Shown: in pieces, positions 16,383-24,897 of the stretch
How positions within the stretch are numbered: position 1 is the stretch's first letter
Layout of the letters: each line of letters starts with the position of its first letter
From: Comamonas sp. SCN 65-56
GTDB taxonomy: Bacteria; Pseudomonadota; Gammaproteobacteria; Burkholderiales; Burkholderiaceae_C
Assembly: GCF_001724135.1 (NCBI RefSeq)
Contig: NZ_MEDS01000025.1
Location: 62,001-126,000 of the forward strand
Length of the DNA stretch: 64,000 nucleotides
Direction of reading: 5' to 3'
Translations under genes and position numbers: made by a program
Notes under the pieces: generated by a model
Seen by the model: only the letters and a program-made list of their open reading frames with translations
What the model was told of the DNA's origin: nothing
Databases searched by the model: none

Positions 16383-18338
16383 CTATCGGCTGATGACCGA
16401 GATCAGGTTGTCAAAGATGTTCTGCGCAATCTGCAGCACCTTGGCCGAGGCCTGGTAGGCCTGCTGGTACTGGATCAGCTTGGAAGCCTCCTCGTCCAGG
16501 TTCACGCCCGAGACCGCGGTGCGGCTCGCCTCCAGGTTGTCGGCGATCTGGCCGGAGACCTGGGCCGCGTAAAGCGCGCTTTGCGTGCGCGTACCCACTT
16601 GCGCCATGAGGCTGGCGTAGCCGTCGGCCATGGTGGATTCGTCAAACAGCTTGGTGTCGCGCAGATTCATCAAGGCCTTGGCGTTGCCCGCGTCACGCGT
16701 ATACCAGTCGCCATACTGGGGATCGCTGGCATTGCCAACGTTCACCGTGTCGCCCACCTGCGGCGTGCCCTGCAGGGTGATGCTCCAGCCATTGACCGTG
16801 ATCGGCTGGCCGGGCACATAGCTCTGCGCCGTGGCCAGCGTGGTCGGCGGGTTGCTGCCGCGATCGAGCACGTCAAACGTCCCCGCCGCGGTAAAGCGCA
16901 GCTGGATGCCGCCCGGATAGGTCGGCGGAAGCGCCGTATCGCCCAGTGGCGGCGGGGTAAACCCCGCGCCCACCTGCAGCCCCGCCAACTGCAGCGTGCC
17001 GGTGTTGGTCGTACCCATGGCAGCGTTGATCGGGTTGGCGGCCGCCAGATCGCGCGGCGATTTCACCAGAGCCTGAATGCTTCCCGCGGCGCTGGAAAAC
17101 GGTTTGAACAGCACACGTTCACCGGCGGCGCCTGGCGCGGTGAACTGGAAATTCAGTCCATCAACCACCTGGCCGACGGTGAAATCAGCCACGTTCGTGA
17201 CCTGGTTGTCCGAAAGGCGCACCACCACGCCCGCCGGCGGCGTGGTGAAGCGCACTTCGTAATCCGAAGCGGCGAACGCGGCGGGATTGGTGAAGGCCAC
17301 CGTCCCGACCGTCGCCGGGTTGCTGCTGTATCCGGGCATGCTGACCGGCACCGAAAACAGCGGATTACCGGCCACGCCATCCAGCGTCAGTCCGTTGGCC
17401 TGCTGGGCATTGAGGGTTTGGCCAATGCTCAGCGCCATGCGCCCCAGCATGTTGCCGGCGTCCGTCAAATCGGTATTGGCAAAGCGCATCAGACCGGTCA
17501 CTTCCCCGCCGCCGAGCAAATCCGTGCTCATCTCTATCGGCCTGCCACCCGGTGGCGTGAAGTACAGCGCGCGCTGGCCGCTGCCCGGAAAGCTTTGCGA
17601 CTCGCGCACCGAGAGGCTGGCGGCCACGTTGCCCAGCACCAGCGCCTGGCTGCCGCCGACGAACACACCCATGGTGCCGTCATCGGCCGGTATCTGCGTC
17701 GTTTGCACATACTGGTTGAGCTCACGGATCAGCTGGTCGCGCTTGTCCAGCAGGTCGTTGGGCGTCTGGCCATTGCCCTTGGCGCTCGCAATCTGCTCGT
17801 TCACGGCGGCGATGTTTCTGGCGAGCGTATTGACATGGTCCATGTCGCTCGCCAGCTGCTGGTCCACCGCGTAACCCAGCTCCTGCAGCTGCTGGGCGCC
17901 CGAACGCATGCGCGCCGCCATCTCGTCCATGCGCGTGAGCGACACCATGCGGGCGGTGAGGTCGGTCGGCGAGCTGACGACATCGCCGAGCGAATTGAGC
18001 ATGTCGTTGATCGACGCCCCCAGGCCCTGCGTTCCGCCCTGAAAGATGTTCTGCAACTGCAGCAGGCGCTGCGAGCGCACCCCATCACCCGCCTGCACCG
18101 ATTGCGCCGCCGCCGCCTGGCGCGTCAGCAACTCATCGTGGTCGCGCAGCACGGTGGTGACACTCACCCCCTTGCCGATGTACCCGCCGCCGGTGAATTG
18201 GCCTTCCACCGAATTGAGCACCACCTTCTGGCGCGAGTAGCCCGCCACATTCACGTTGGAAATGTTGTGGCCCGCGGTCTGCAGCGCCACCTGGTTGGCC
18301 ATCAGGGCGCGTGCGCCGACGTCAAGAAGCCCACTCAT
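16383..18338 (-). CDS. flgK: Flagellar hook-associated protein FlgK (HAP1)
   Basis: FlgK is the first hook-filament junction protein. The 651-residue product starts LLDVGARALMANQVALQTAG, has the rod/hook motif HNISNVNVAGYSRQ and ends with the DEEASKLIQYQQAYQASAKV helix and FDNLISVISR. The length is at the long side for FlgK because of an expanded central region. It sits between flgJ and flgL. Confidence 0.96.
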   Translation of the reverse strand: MSGLLDVGARALMANQVALQTAGHNISNVNVAGYSRQKVVLNSVEGQFTGGGYIGKGVSVTTVLRDHDELLTRQAAAAQSVQAGDGVRSQRLLQLQNIFQGGTQGLGASINDMLNSLGDVVSSPTDLTARMVSLTRMDEMAARMRSGAQQLQELGYAVDQQLASDMDHVNTLARNIAAVNEQIASAKGNGQTPNDLLDKRDQLIRELNQYVQTTQIPADDGTMGVFVGGSQALVLGNVAASLSVRESQSFPGSGQRALYFTPPGGRPIEMSTDLLGGGEVTGLMRFANTDLTDAGNMLGRMALSIGQTLNAQQANGLTLDGVAGNPLFSVPVSMPGYSSNPATVGTVAFTNPAAFAASDYEVRFTTPPAGVVVRLSDNQVTNVADFTVGQVVDGLNFQFTAPGAAGERVLFKPFSSAAGSIQALVKSPRDLAAANPINAAMGTTNTGTLQLAGLQVGAGFTPPPLGDTALPPTYPGGIQLRFTAAGTFDVLDRGSNPPTTLATAQSYVPGQPITVNGWSITLQGTPQVGDTVNVGNASDPQYGDWYTRDAGNAKALMNLRDTKLFDESTMADGYASLMAQVGTRTQSALYAAQVSGQIADNLEASRTAVSGVNLDEEASKLIQYQQAYQASAKVLQIAQNIFDNLISVISR

Positions 18339-18351
18339 GGCTCAGCCCTCG

Positions 18352-19263
18352 TCATGCCTGTGTACCGCCTGCGCCGCGCGCCACTGACAGCGTGCTCTGG
18401 ATGGCGCGACTGAGCTTGCTGGCGTACTGCGGATCGGTCGCGTAGCCGGCCTTCTGCAGTTCGGCCGCATAGGCCTGGGCCGAGCCCGACTTCGCCACCG
18501 CCTGCGCCTTTTCGTAGCGCGGGTTGTCCGTGATGAGTCGCGCGTAGTCGCGAAACGATTCCTCGTAGGAGTCGTAGGCGCGGAACTTCGCCACCACCTT
18601 GCGCGGCTCGCCATCGACATATTCGGTGGTGGTCACCTGCGCCACCTTGCCGGTCCAGCCACCGGTGGCCTTGATGCCGAACAGGTTGTGCGAGTTGCCG
18701 CCGCCCGCCGTCTGGATGGCGCTCCTGCCCCAGCCGGTTTCGTGCCCCGCCTGACCGAGCATGAAGGCGGCGGGAATGCCGCTTTCCTGCGCCACGCGCT
18801 CCGCCGCGGCGCGGTGTTGCTGAACGAAATCGTCACGGCCTTTCGATGGCGCCGTGGGTGCGGCCGTACCGGCAAAGCGGAACGTGCTCTTGCCCAGCGC
18901 TGAAGCCGCGCCGGCCGGTGCGCTGGCGGCCTCGCTGGCGCCCAGCTGACGCGAGAGCTCGCGCTGAATCAGGCCCGCCAGGCCACCGGGCTGGCCTGCC
19001 ATCTGCACCGACATCTGCTGATCGAACAAATCCGTGGCCAGGCCCCCTTCGCCGCCACTGTCGGGATTGAGCTGCTTGGTCGACTCGCGCATGCTCTTGA
19101 GCAACTCGCGCATGAAGAGCGATTCAAGCTGGCGCGAGGCTTCCTTGAGCGCGGCGCGCTGCGCCTGCACATCGCCCTGCGCCGCCTGCAGCTTGAGCGC
19201 ATCCAGGCCGCGGCCATCGGCGGCCAGGCCTGCAGAACCCACGACTGTCGGCGAGAGAGCCAT
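18352..19263 (-). CDS. flgJ: Peptidoglycan hydrolase / rod cap protein FlgJ
   Basis: FlgJ caps the growing rod and locally cuts peptidoglycan. From the ATG at 19263 (303 residues) the N-terminal rod-binding domain shows QLESLFMRELLKSMRES and the C-terminal glucosaminidase-type domain (about 150-300) shows PAAFMLGQAGHETGWGRSAI with the catalytic Glu in HETGW, then NLFGIKATGGWTGKV and FRDYARLITDNPRY. A near-perfect GGAGGTGATT ribosome-binding site precedes the start inside the end of flgI, with the stop and start overlapping by one base. Confidence 0.95.
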   Translation of the reverse strand: MALSPTVVGSAGLAADGRGLDALKLQAAQGDVQAQRAALKEASRQLESLFMRELLKSMRESTKQLNPDSGGEGGLATDLFDQQMSVQMAGQPGGLAGLIQRELSRQLGASEAASAPAGAASALGKSTFRFAGTAAPTAPSKGRDDFVQQHRAAAERVAQESGIPAAFMLGQAGHETGWGRSAIQTAGGGNSHNLFGIKATGGWTGKVAQVTTTEYVDGEPRKVVAKFRAYDSYEESFRDYARLITDNPRYEKAQAVAKSGSAQAYAAELQKAGYATDPQYASKLSRAIQSTLSVARGAGGTQA

Positions 19264-20384
19264 CAAATCACCTCCAGCTCCGCGTTGAGCGCGCCCGCGG
19301 CCTTGATGGCCTGCAGGATGGCCAGCAGGTCTTGCGGCGTGGCACCCAGTGCGTTGAGCGAGCGCACCACGTCCGCCAGCTGCGGCGAGGCTGGCATCTG
19401 CTGCACCTGCCCGCCCTGCTGCTGGATGGTGATCGCGCTTTGCTGCGCCACCACGGTCTGGCCCTGCGACAGCGGGTTGGGCTGGCTGATGACGGGCGTG
19501 CTGCTGATCGTGACCGAGAGGTTGCCGTGCGCGATCGCGCAGGGTCCCAGCGTCACCGCCTGATTGAGCACCACCGAGCCGGTGCGCGCGTTGATGACCA
19601 CCTTGGCAGCGGGCGTGGAATCGGGCAGTTGCAACTCCTCCAGCTCGGCAATGAAGGCGACGCGCGCACCGGGATTCACCGGCGCCTTCACCTGCACCGT
19701 GCGGCCATCGAGCGCCATCGCCGTGCCGGGACCGGAGCGTGCATTGATGGCCAGCGCCACCTTGCGCGCCATCTGGAAATCCGAGGCATTGAGCCCCAGC
19801 GTGATCGTGTCACCATCGTTCAGCGGCGTGGGTACGCTGCGCTCCACCTGCGCACCCTCGGGGATGCGCCCGGCGCTCAAATGGTTGATCTGCACCTTGG
19901 AGCCACCGGCCGACGCACCTGCGCCGCCCACCACCAGGTTGCCCTGCGCCAGCGCGTAGATCTGCCCATCGGCACCGCGCAGCGGCGTGGCAATCAGCGT
20001 GCCGCCGCGCAGCGATTTGGCATTGCCGATGGAAGACACCACCACGTCAATCGCCTGCCCGGGCTGCGCAAAGGCCGGCAGCTCCGCCGTGACCACCACG
20101 GTGGCCACGTTCTTGAGCTGCGGCGCCGTAGTGCCGGGCGGCAGCGAGATGCCCATCTGCTGCAGGTAGTTGGCCATGGCCTGCGCCGTGAACGGCATCT
20201 GCGTGGATTGGTCGCCCGTGCCGTCCAGCCCCACTACCAGGCCATAGCCCGAAAGCTGGTTGCTGCGCACACCCTGCACCGCCGCGATCTCCTTGACCCG
20301 CGCCGCTTGTGCGGGAGCCAGCCACGCCAGCAGCAGCAAGGCCAGCAGCCACGGCAACAAGGAGGATGGTGACAGGGATCTCAT
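19263..20384 (-). CDS. flgI: Flagellar P-ring protein FlgI
   Basis: FlgI forms the periplasmic P ring around the rod. The ATG at 20384 gives 373 residues with a signal peptide (LLPWLLALLLLAWLAPAQAA), the family start ARVKEIAAVQGVRSNQLSGY and GLVVGLDGTGDQST, and ends GALNAELEVI. The track's longer ORF reaches back towards the IS element and is not credible. In many relatives flgI follows flgH directly; here an extra gene and an IS element lie between, so flgI-J-K-L probably depend on a promoter in 20385-20490. Confidence 0.96.
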   Translation of the reverse strand: MRSLSPSSLLPWLLALLLLAWLAPAQAARVKEIAAVQGVRSNQLSGYGLVVGLDGTGDQSTQMPFTAQAMANYLQQMGISLPPGTTAPQLKNVATVVVTAELPAFAQPGQAIDVVVSSIGNAKSLRGGTLIATPLRGADGQIYALAQGNLVVGGAGASAGGSKVQINHLSAGRIPEGAQVERSVPTPLNDGDTITLGLNASDFQMARKVALAINARSGPGTAMALDGRTVQVKAPVNPGARVAFIAELEELQLPDSTPAAKVVINARTGSVVLNQAVTLGPCAIAHGNLSVTISSTPVISQPNPLSQGQTVVAQQSAITIQQQGGQVQQMPASPQLADVVRSLNALGATPQDLLAILQAIKAAGALNAELEVI

Positions 20385-20490
20385 GCGCCCATTGTGGGCA
20401 GCCTGGCGGATTTCTAAAGTGCGAAAAACCAGGCTTTCATCGCGCTGTTGGGCGTTTGAGCGCTGCTTTTGCAGCATTGCAGAGTTTTGA
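20385..20490 (-). promoter_or_regulatory. flgI upstream region with GATTTCTAAAG motif
   Basis: The 106 bases between flgI and the IS target site contain GATTTCTAAAGTGCGA (from 20409 on the plus strand), nearly the same string as upstream of flgB (27784). It lies on the flgI side of the IS, so it stays attached to flgI. I infer a flagellar class II-type control site; no sigma-28 match is seen. Confidence 0.45.
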
Positions 20491-20498
20491 TGAAAAGT
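20491..20498 (+). repeat. Left 8-bp target site duplication of the IS element
   Basis: TGAAAAGT directly precedes the left inverted repeat and occurs again directly after the right inverted repeat (21574-21581). Eight bases is the target duplication size expected for IS1595-family elements. Confidence 0.95.
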
Positions 20499-20525
20499 GG
20501 CTCTTATAGCGGATATTAGTGATGC
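20499..20525 (+). repeat. Left terminal inverted repeat of the IS element
   Basis: Begins GGCTCTTATAGCGGATATTA and pairs with the reverse complement of 21547-21573 (GGCTCTTTTAGCGATTATTG...) with five mismatches in 27 bases. Confidence 0.92.
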
Positions 20526-20596
20526 CTCTTGCTCAGCGCTCTTTTGCCCACACCTTGGGAGTGAGGGCGCGCAAGCGCCCGCTCTGGGAGAAAGCA

Positions 20597-21541
20597 ATGA
20601 GACAGCAGCAGATGGCGCGACTCATGGGTCGCTTGCCTGCGCTCACGCACCATCAGCGCCAGGCGCTCATGCAAGCGCTTGAAGCATTGAGCGCACGCGA
20701 CCTGGCCAGCGCCGTCGCTCAAGCACGCATTGGCGAGCACCCTGCCTGCCCGCACTGTGCCAGCACGCATATCGTCAAAAACGGCTCGGCCAGTGGTCTG
20801 CAGCGCTACAAGTGTCGCCAGTGCCAGCGCACCTTTAATGCGCTCAGCGGCACACCTCTGGCGCACCTGCACCTGCGCGGCAAATGGGCGGCGCATGCCA
20901 GTGCGCTCAGCCAAGGCCTGACATTGAGCCAGGTGGCGCGGCGCCTGCACGTTGCGCAAAGCACCGCCTTTCGCTGGCGCCATCGGTTTCTCTGCTGCGC
21001 CAAGGCGCTGCAGGCCAAGAGCTTGCGCGGCATTGCCGAGGCCGATGAGTCCTACTTTCTCGTCTCCGCCAAGGGGCAAAGGGGGCTGTTGCGCCGGGCG
21101 CGTCGACGCGGGGGCAAGGCCCTTGCTGGCTGCAAGGGCAGCGAATACACCCCGGTGCTCATGGCCCGCGATCGCTCTGGGGCGACAGCCAATCTGATCC
21201 TGGACACGAGCAAGGCGCAGAGCGTGCAAGCGGCTCTCGGGCCGCGACTGGCACGTGACGCCATCTTGTGCACTGATGCAAGCCGCACCTTGGCGTGCGC
21301 CGCCCGGGCCCTTGGTGTTGAACACCGCGCGGTCAACGTCAGCAGGCATGGGCCGGTCAGTGGGCCGTGGCATGTGCAGAACGTCAACGCCTTTGTCAGT
21401 CGCCTGCGTCAGTGGATGGTGCGCTTCAAGGGGGTCTGCACCAAGTACCTCGCTTCTTACCTGGGCTGGTTTCGCGTGCTCGATCGCGCGCCTGCTGGCG
21501 GCGTGCAACCCGCTGCAATGCTGGCTTTGGCGATGGGGTAA
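20597..21541 (+). CDS. IS1595-family transposase
   Basis: A 314-residue DDE-type transposase from the ATG at 20597, preceded by GGGAGA. It has an N-terminal zinc ribbon (CPHC about residue 50 and CRQC about 73), a helix-turn-helix-like region (LTLSQVARRLHVAQSTAFRW), a first catalytic Asp in EADESYF, a second in CTDASR and a C-terminal VNAFVSRLRQWM segment where the third catalytic position falls. Zinc-ribbon plus ISXO2-like catalytic domain is the IS1595 architecture. The longer track start at 20519 overlaps the inverted repeat and is less likely. Confidence 0.9.
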   Translation: MRQQQMARLMGRLPALTHHQRQALMQALEALSARDLASAVAQARIGEHPACPHCASTHIVKNGSASGLQRYKCRQCQRTFNALSGTPLAHLHLRGKWAAHASALSQGLTLSQVARRLHVAQSTAFRWRHRFLCCAKALQAKSLRGIAEADESYFLVSAKGQRGLLRRARRRGGKALAGCKGSEYTPVLMARDRSGATANLILDTSKAQSVQAALGPRLARDAILCTDASRTLACAARALGVEHRAVNVSRHGPVSGPWHVQNVNAFVSRLRQWMVRFKGVCTKYLASYLGWFRVLDRAPAGGVQPAAMLALAMG

Positions 21542-21546
21542 CGGAT

Positions 21547-21573
21547 GCATCATCAATAATCGCTAAAAGAGCC
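21547..21573 (-). repeat. Right terminal inverted repeat of the IS element
   Basis: Plus-strand end ...CGCTAAAAGAGCC; its reverse complement begins GGCTCTTTTAGCGATTATTG, matching the left end. Confidence 0.92.
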
Positions 21574-21581
21574 TGAAAAGT
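21574..21581 (+). repeat. Right 8-bp target site duplication of the IS element
   Basis: TGAAAAGT, identical to 20491-20498. Confidence 0.95.
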
Positions 21582-21627
21582 GGCTCAAACGCCCTGTAGT
21601 CAATCGCTACCAGCTATCTTTCATGAA

Positions 21628-22611
21628 TCACTGTTGCGCTTTGCCTCGCACCGCCTTGGCCGCCTGCACGGGCGCCGCATGGCGCACGCAGTAATACAGC
21701 CCATTGGGCACGCTGGCGATGAAATTCGGGCGCACGCGCGAATCGCCATCCTGCGCCAGCGCGGTGTCGTACAGGCCGCTTTGCACGTGGTACATACCGC
21801 CTTCGCGCAAGGCCACGCCGCCGCCATAAAAGCCCGCCGCCTCGGCCATCTCCAGCTCGGCGGCGGTGGGCAGCACCGCGCCTTGCGTGGCGCAGTAGCG
21901 CACCGCCACCTCGCGCGACACCAGCCGGTCCATATGCCCGGGCGCGGCGGCAATCCACTCGCCCGCACTGGCGGGCCGGCGGTGGGCGGAAAAGCGCGCG
22001 CCCTCAAAATAGTCGAACACCTGCGTGGCCAGCGTCTTGGCCAGCAGGTTCACCGGCACCGTGGCAGAAAAGCTTTGCGAGGCGCCGCTGCGCAGCTTCA
22101 CCAGCGTGAACGTGGCCTGCACCAGGTTGCCATCCAGCCGTGTATAGGTGATGTAGCCCGCCAGCTGCACGCGGTCGATGCGCTTTTTGAGGTCATCGAG
22201 CACCATGGGCCGCTGCAGCTGCTGCGGCGTGATGTCGGCGAAATCAAAATGCAGCTTGGGGTTGGCCATCCCGCGCTGGCGCGCGAGCGCATCAAGCTCG
22301 GCGATCAGCTGCACGTTCAGGCTGCGCCCGAGCTCGTTGAGTGCGCCTTGCTGGGCATGTGCCTGCAGGGTGTCGACCGCCTGCAGAGCGGCGACCAACT
22401 TTTCCGGATCGCCCTTGCCCGCGTGCAGATTGGCAATCGCCTGGCGATCCTGCGCGTATTCGGCGAGGTCGGAGGCGCGCACCACCGCGATGTTGGGCCA
22501 GACGGCAAAGCGCTGCTGCGCCGGATCACGAAAATCCTGCGCGCCTGCACCGACGGTCAGGCTGCAGCACAGCCACAGCAACCACCAGCGCGCCAGAGTC
22601 GCCCACCGCAT
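21628..22611 (-). CDS. Unrecognised exported protein in the flg operon
   Basis: A 327-residue protein from the ATG at 22611 (GAGG five bases upstream; the GTG at 22614 is too close). It has a signal peptide (LARWWLLWLCCSLTVGAGAQ). The middle, about residues 85-200, contains LGRSLNVQLIAELDALARQR and strand-rich text (YITYTRLDGNLVQATFTLVK) resembling periplasmic FlgO/LpoB-like folds. The C-terminal part, about 210-315 (REVAVRYCATQGAVLPTAAE, then PNGLYYCVRH), has two cysteines spaced like a formylglycine-generating/C-type-lectin-like domain. Neither resemblance is firm. It sits 7 bases behind flgH and is very probably cotranscribed with the P- and L-ring genes, suggesting a periplasmic or outer-membrane basal-body accessory. 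Confidence 0.7.
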   Translation of the reverse strand: MRWATLARWWLLWLCCSLTVGAGAQDFRDPAQQRFAVWPNIAVVRASDLAEYAQDRQAIANLHAGKGDPEKLVAALQAVDTLQAHAQQGALNELGRSLNVQLIAELDALARQRGMANPKLHFDFADITPQQLQRPMVLDDLKKRIDRVQLAGYITYTRLDGNLVQATFTLVKLRSGASQSFSATVPVNLLAKTLATQVFDYFEGARFSAHRRPASAGEWIAAAPGHMDRLVSREVAVRYCATQGAVLPTAAELEMAEAAGFYGGGVALREGGMYHVQSGLYDTALAQDGDSRVRPNFIASVPNGLYYCVRHAAPVQAAKAVRGKAQQ

Positions 22612-22618
22612 CACGGCC

Positions 22619-23323
22619 TCAGAAGGGGGTAATGCTGTTGAACGCGCGTGCCAGCCAGCCCATGGCCTGCACCTCGGCCTGCTCGCCCAGACCGCGCGAG
22701 ATCACGCGCACATTGGCCACATACTGCGAATCGATGACGTTGCCGGTGTGCCCGTTGGGGCCGCGGCGCAGATGGCGCGGATCGACGATGCCCGAAAAAC
22801 GCAGCACATCGACGGCGCGGTTCACGCCCACCTGCTTTTCGCCGGTGATGACCAGATTGCCGTTGGGCAGCACCTCGGAGACGATGGCGGTGACGCTGCT
22901 CTTGAACTGGTTGGTGCTGCTGGTATCGCCCTTGCCACTGAAGTCGCTGTCGTAGCCCGCGCCGATGCCGCTGCGCCCGGCAATCTTGCTGACCGCCCCG
23001 GGCGCCAGCAGCGGCAGCGCCGTGATGCTGCCGCTGTTTTTGGAGGTGCGGCCGACGTTGGACTGGCTGTTTTGCTTGGCATCTATGGTTTCGAGGATTT
23101 CGATCGTCACCAGATCGCCGACGAACCGCGCGCGCTGATCCTCCATCACCGGGCGGTAGGTAGCGGAGTTGAAAAGGCTGCCAGAGGCCGGCCCCGTGGC
23201 CTGCGGTGCGGGCGCCAGGCGCGGCGGCTCGGTGGGCAGCACATCCACCGGTGGCGGCGGATTGATGCTGGCACAGCCGGCAGCGAGCAATGCCAGGGCG
23301 CAGGAAAGCAAGCGGACAAGCAT
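22619..23323 (-). CDS. flgH: Flagellar L-ring lipoprotein FlgH
   Basis: FlgH forms the outer-membrane L ring. The 234-residue product has a lipoprotein signal with lipobox LLAAGC (Cys at residue 17), the family core (SLFNSATYRPVMEDQRARFV, then VGDLVTIEI) and the C-terminal NGHTGNVIDSQYVANVRVIS. It follows flgG by 12 bases. Confidence 0.96.
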   Translation of the reverse strand: MLVRLLSCALALLAAGCASINPPPPVDVLPTEPPRLAPAPQATGPASGSLFNSATYRPVMEDQRARFVGDLVTIEILETIDAKQNSQSNVGRTSKNSGSITALPLLAPGAVSKIAGRSGIGAGYDSDFSGKGDTSSTNQFKSSVTAIVSEVLPNGNLVITGEKQVGVNRAVDVLRFSGIVDPRHLRRGPNGHTGNVIDSQYVANVRVISRGLGEQAEVQAMGWLARAFNSITPF

Positions 23324-23335
23324 GGTGGCCCCCCG

Positions 23336-24118
23336 TCAAAGTTGCGACAGACGCGAGAGCATCTGATCGCTGGTCTGCACCGCCTTGGAGTTGAGGTCGT
23401 AGGCGCGCTGGGTCTGGATCATGTTGATGAGTTCCTCCACCACGTTGACGTTGGAGTTCTCGACGAAACCCTGCTTGATGATCCCCAGCCCATTGGTGCC
23501 GGGCTGGCCCTGCTGTGGCGCACCCGAGGCGGCCGACTCCTTGAACAGGTTCTGCCCCACCGGCTCCAGTCCGGCCGGGTTGATGAAGCTGGACATCGTG
23601 AGCTGACCAATCTGCTGCGGCGCGGCATTGCCGGCGACGGTGACCGAGACCGTGCCATCTTGCGCAATGCTGATGGCCTTGGTGTCCGGCGGCACCGTCA
23701 GGCCCGGCGCCACGGGCAGGCCGTTGGAAGTGACCACCCGCCCCTGGGAATCGAGCTTGAACGAACCATCGCGCGTGTAGGCCGTGGTGCCATCGGGCAT
23801 GGAAATTTCAAGGAAACCCTTGCCGTCGATCGCCACATCCAGATTGTTGTCGGTCTGTTGCAGGCTGCCCTGCGTGAACTTGCGGCTGGTGGCCACCACG
23901 TTCACGCCCAGGCCCAGATGCAATCCGGTGGGCAGCTGGTTTTGCTCGTCGGTCTGCGCGCCGACCTGGCGCAGGTTCTGATAGACGAGGTCCTCGAACA
24001 CCGCGTTGTTGCGCTTGAAGCCGGTGGTGGAGACGTTGGCCAGGTTGTGCGAGATCACGTCCAGCTGCGTCTGCTGCGCCGTCATGCCGGTCTTGGCGAT
24101 CCAGAGCGAATTCATCAT
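23336..24118 (-). CDS. flgG: Flagellar distal rod protein FlgG
   Basis: The distal rod subunit, 260 residues. It shows SLWIAKTGMTAQQTQLDVIS with HNLANVSTTGFKRNNAVFED (rod-protein motif) and the C-terminal NVNVVEELINMIQTQRAYDL with KAVQTSDQMLSRLSQL. An AAGGAG site precedes the start. It lies between flgF and flgH in normal order. Confidence 0.97.
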   Translation of the reverse strand: MMNSLWIAKTGMTAQQTQLDVISHNLANVSTTGFKRNNAVFEDLVYQNLRQVGAQTDEQNQLPTGLHLGLGVNVVATSRKFTQGSLQQTDNNLDVAIDGKGFLEISMPDGTTAYTRDGSFKLDSQGRVVTSNGLPVAPGLTVPPDTKAISIAQDGTVSVTVAGNAAPQQIGQLTMSSFINPAGLEPVGQNLFKESAASGAPQQGQPGTNGLGIIKQGFVENSNVNVVEELINMIQTQRAYDLNSKAVQTSDQMLSRLSQL

Positions 24119-24130
24119 GGCGAAAACTCC

Positions 24131-24871
24131 TTATCCGTTGAGGCTGAGCAAGCGCCCGGCGCTCTTGTCGTCGCTCTCCGCCGTCTGCAAGAGCTTCATC
24201 TGCTGCTCGAACTGCCGCGCCGCCGCGATCATCCCGACCATGCACTCCACCGCGTTCACATTGGAGCCTTCGAGCATGCCGGCGCGCATCTGGGCGTTCG
24301 GGTCCTGCGCCAGCGGGTCACCGGCCGCGGTGCGAAACAATCCGTCATCGCCGCGTTTGAGCGGCGTATCGGCCGTTTCGGTGGCCAGCTTCAGCCGCCC
24401 CACCGCCTGCGCCGGCTGGCCCTGCAGCTTGGCAGTGACGGTGCCATCGCCACCGAGCACGATGTCGGCCCCCTGCGGGATGTCGATCGGCGCGCCGCCG
24501 TCGGAAAGCACCGACAAACCGTTGCCGGTGACCAGTTGCCCTTGCGCCGTCACCTGGAAGTCGCCGGCGCGCGTGTAGGCCTCGGTACCGTCGAGTCCCT
24601 GCACCGCAAACCAGGCATTGCCGACCGCCATGGCATCGAGCGGCCGGCCGGTGGTCTGCGCCGGGCCGGCGCTGGTGCGATGGCCGGATGTCGCCTCAAG
24701 CGCAAACACCCGCGTCTTGGCGCCGTCGCCCTGCATGGGCACCGAGCGGAAATTCGCCATCTCGGCACGAAAACCCGTGGTGGAGGCATTCGCCAGATTG
24801 TTGGCCAGCACCGCCTGGCGGTTCATCGAGGCGTTGGCGCCCGTCATCGAGGTGTAGATGATGCGATCCAT
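24131..24871 (-). CDS. flgF: Flagellar proximal rod protein FlgF
   Basis: A proximal rod subunit, 246 residues. It starts DRIIYTSMTGANASMNRQAV followed by LANNLANASTTGFRAEMANF and ends with a NVNAVECMVGMIAAARQFEQ helix. GAGGAG precedes the ATG. Gene order flgE-F-G supports the call. Confidence 0.95.
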   Translation of the reverse strand: MDRIIYTSMTGANASMNRQAVLANNLANASTTGFRAEMANFRSVPMQGDGAKTRVFALEATSGHRTSAGPAQTTGRPLDAMAVGNAWFAVQGLDGTEAYTRAGDFQVTAQGQLVTGNGLSVLSDGGAPIDIPQGADIVLGGDGTVTAKLQGQPAQAVGRLKLATETADTPLKRGDDGLFRTAAGDPLAQDPNAQMRAGMLEGSNVNAVECMVGMIAAARQFEQQMKLLQTAESDDKSAGRLLSLNG

Positions 24872-24897
24872 GGCGCGTGCTCCTCAGCCTTGCTTCA

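Larger units (their letters stand above)
20499..21573 (+). mobile_element. IS1595-family insertion sequence, 1075 bp, apparently intact
   Basis: The element is bounded by 27-base terminal inverted repeats (20499-20525 and 21547-21573) that start GGCTCTT and match at 22 of 27 positions, flanked by identical 8-base duplications TGAAAAGT. It encodes one full-length transposase on the plus strand, opposite to the flagellar genes. It separates the flgBCDEFGH-hypothetical genes from flgIJKL and could reduce read-through between them. The identical target duplications and open transposase suggest a fairly recent insertion. Confidence 0.93.
20485..21627 (-). repeat. Dispersed repeat copy C, split by the IS element
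   Basis: Removing the IS and one TGAAAAGT copy joins TTTTGATGAAAAGT to GGCTCAAACGCCCTGTAGTC and CGCTACCAGCTATCTTTCAT. This follows the order of the dispersed repeat in reverse orientation: TTTTGA...GGC, a CGC core, then AGCTATC with an AT-rich tail. The IS therefore landed inside a repeat copy located between flgI and the upstream hypothetical gene. Confidence 0.7.
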
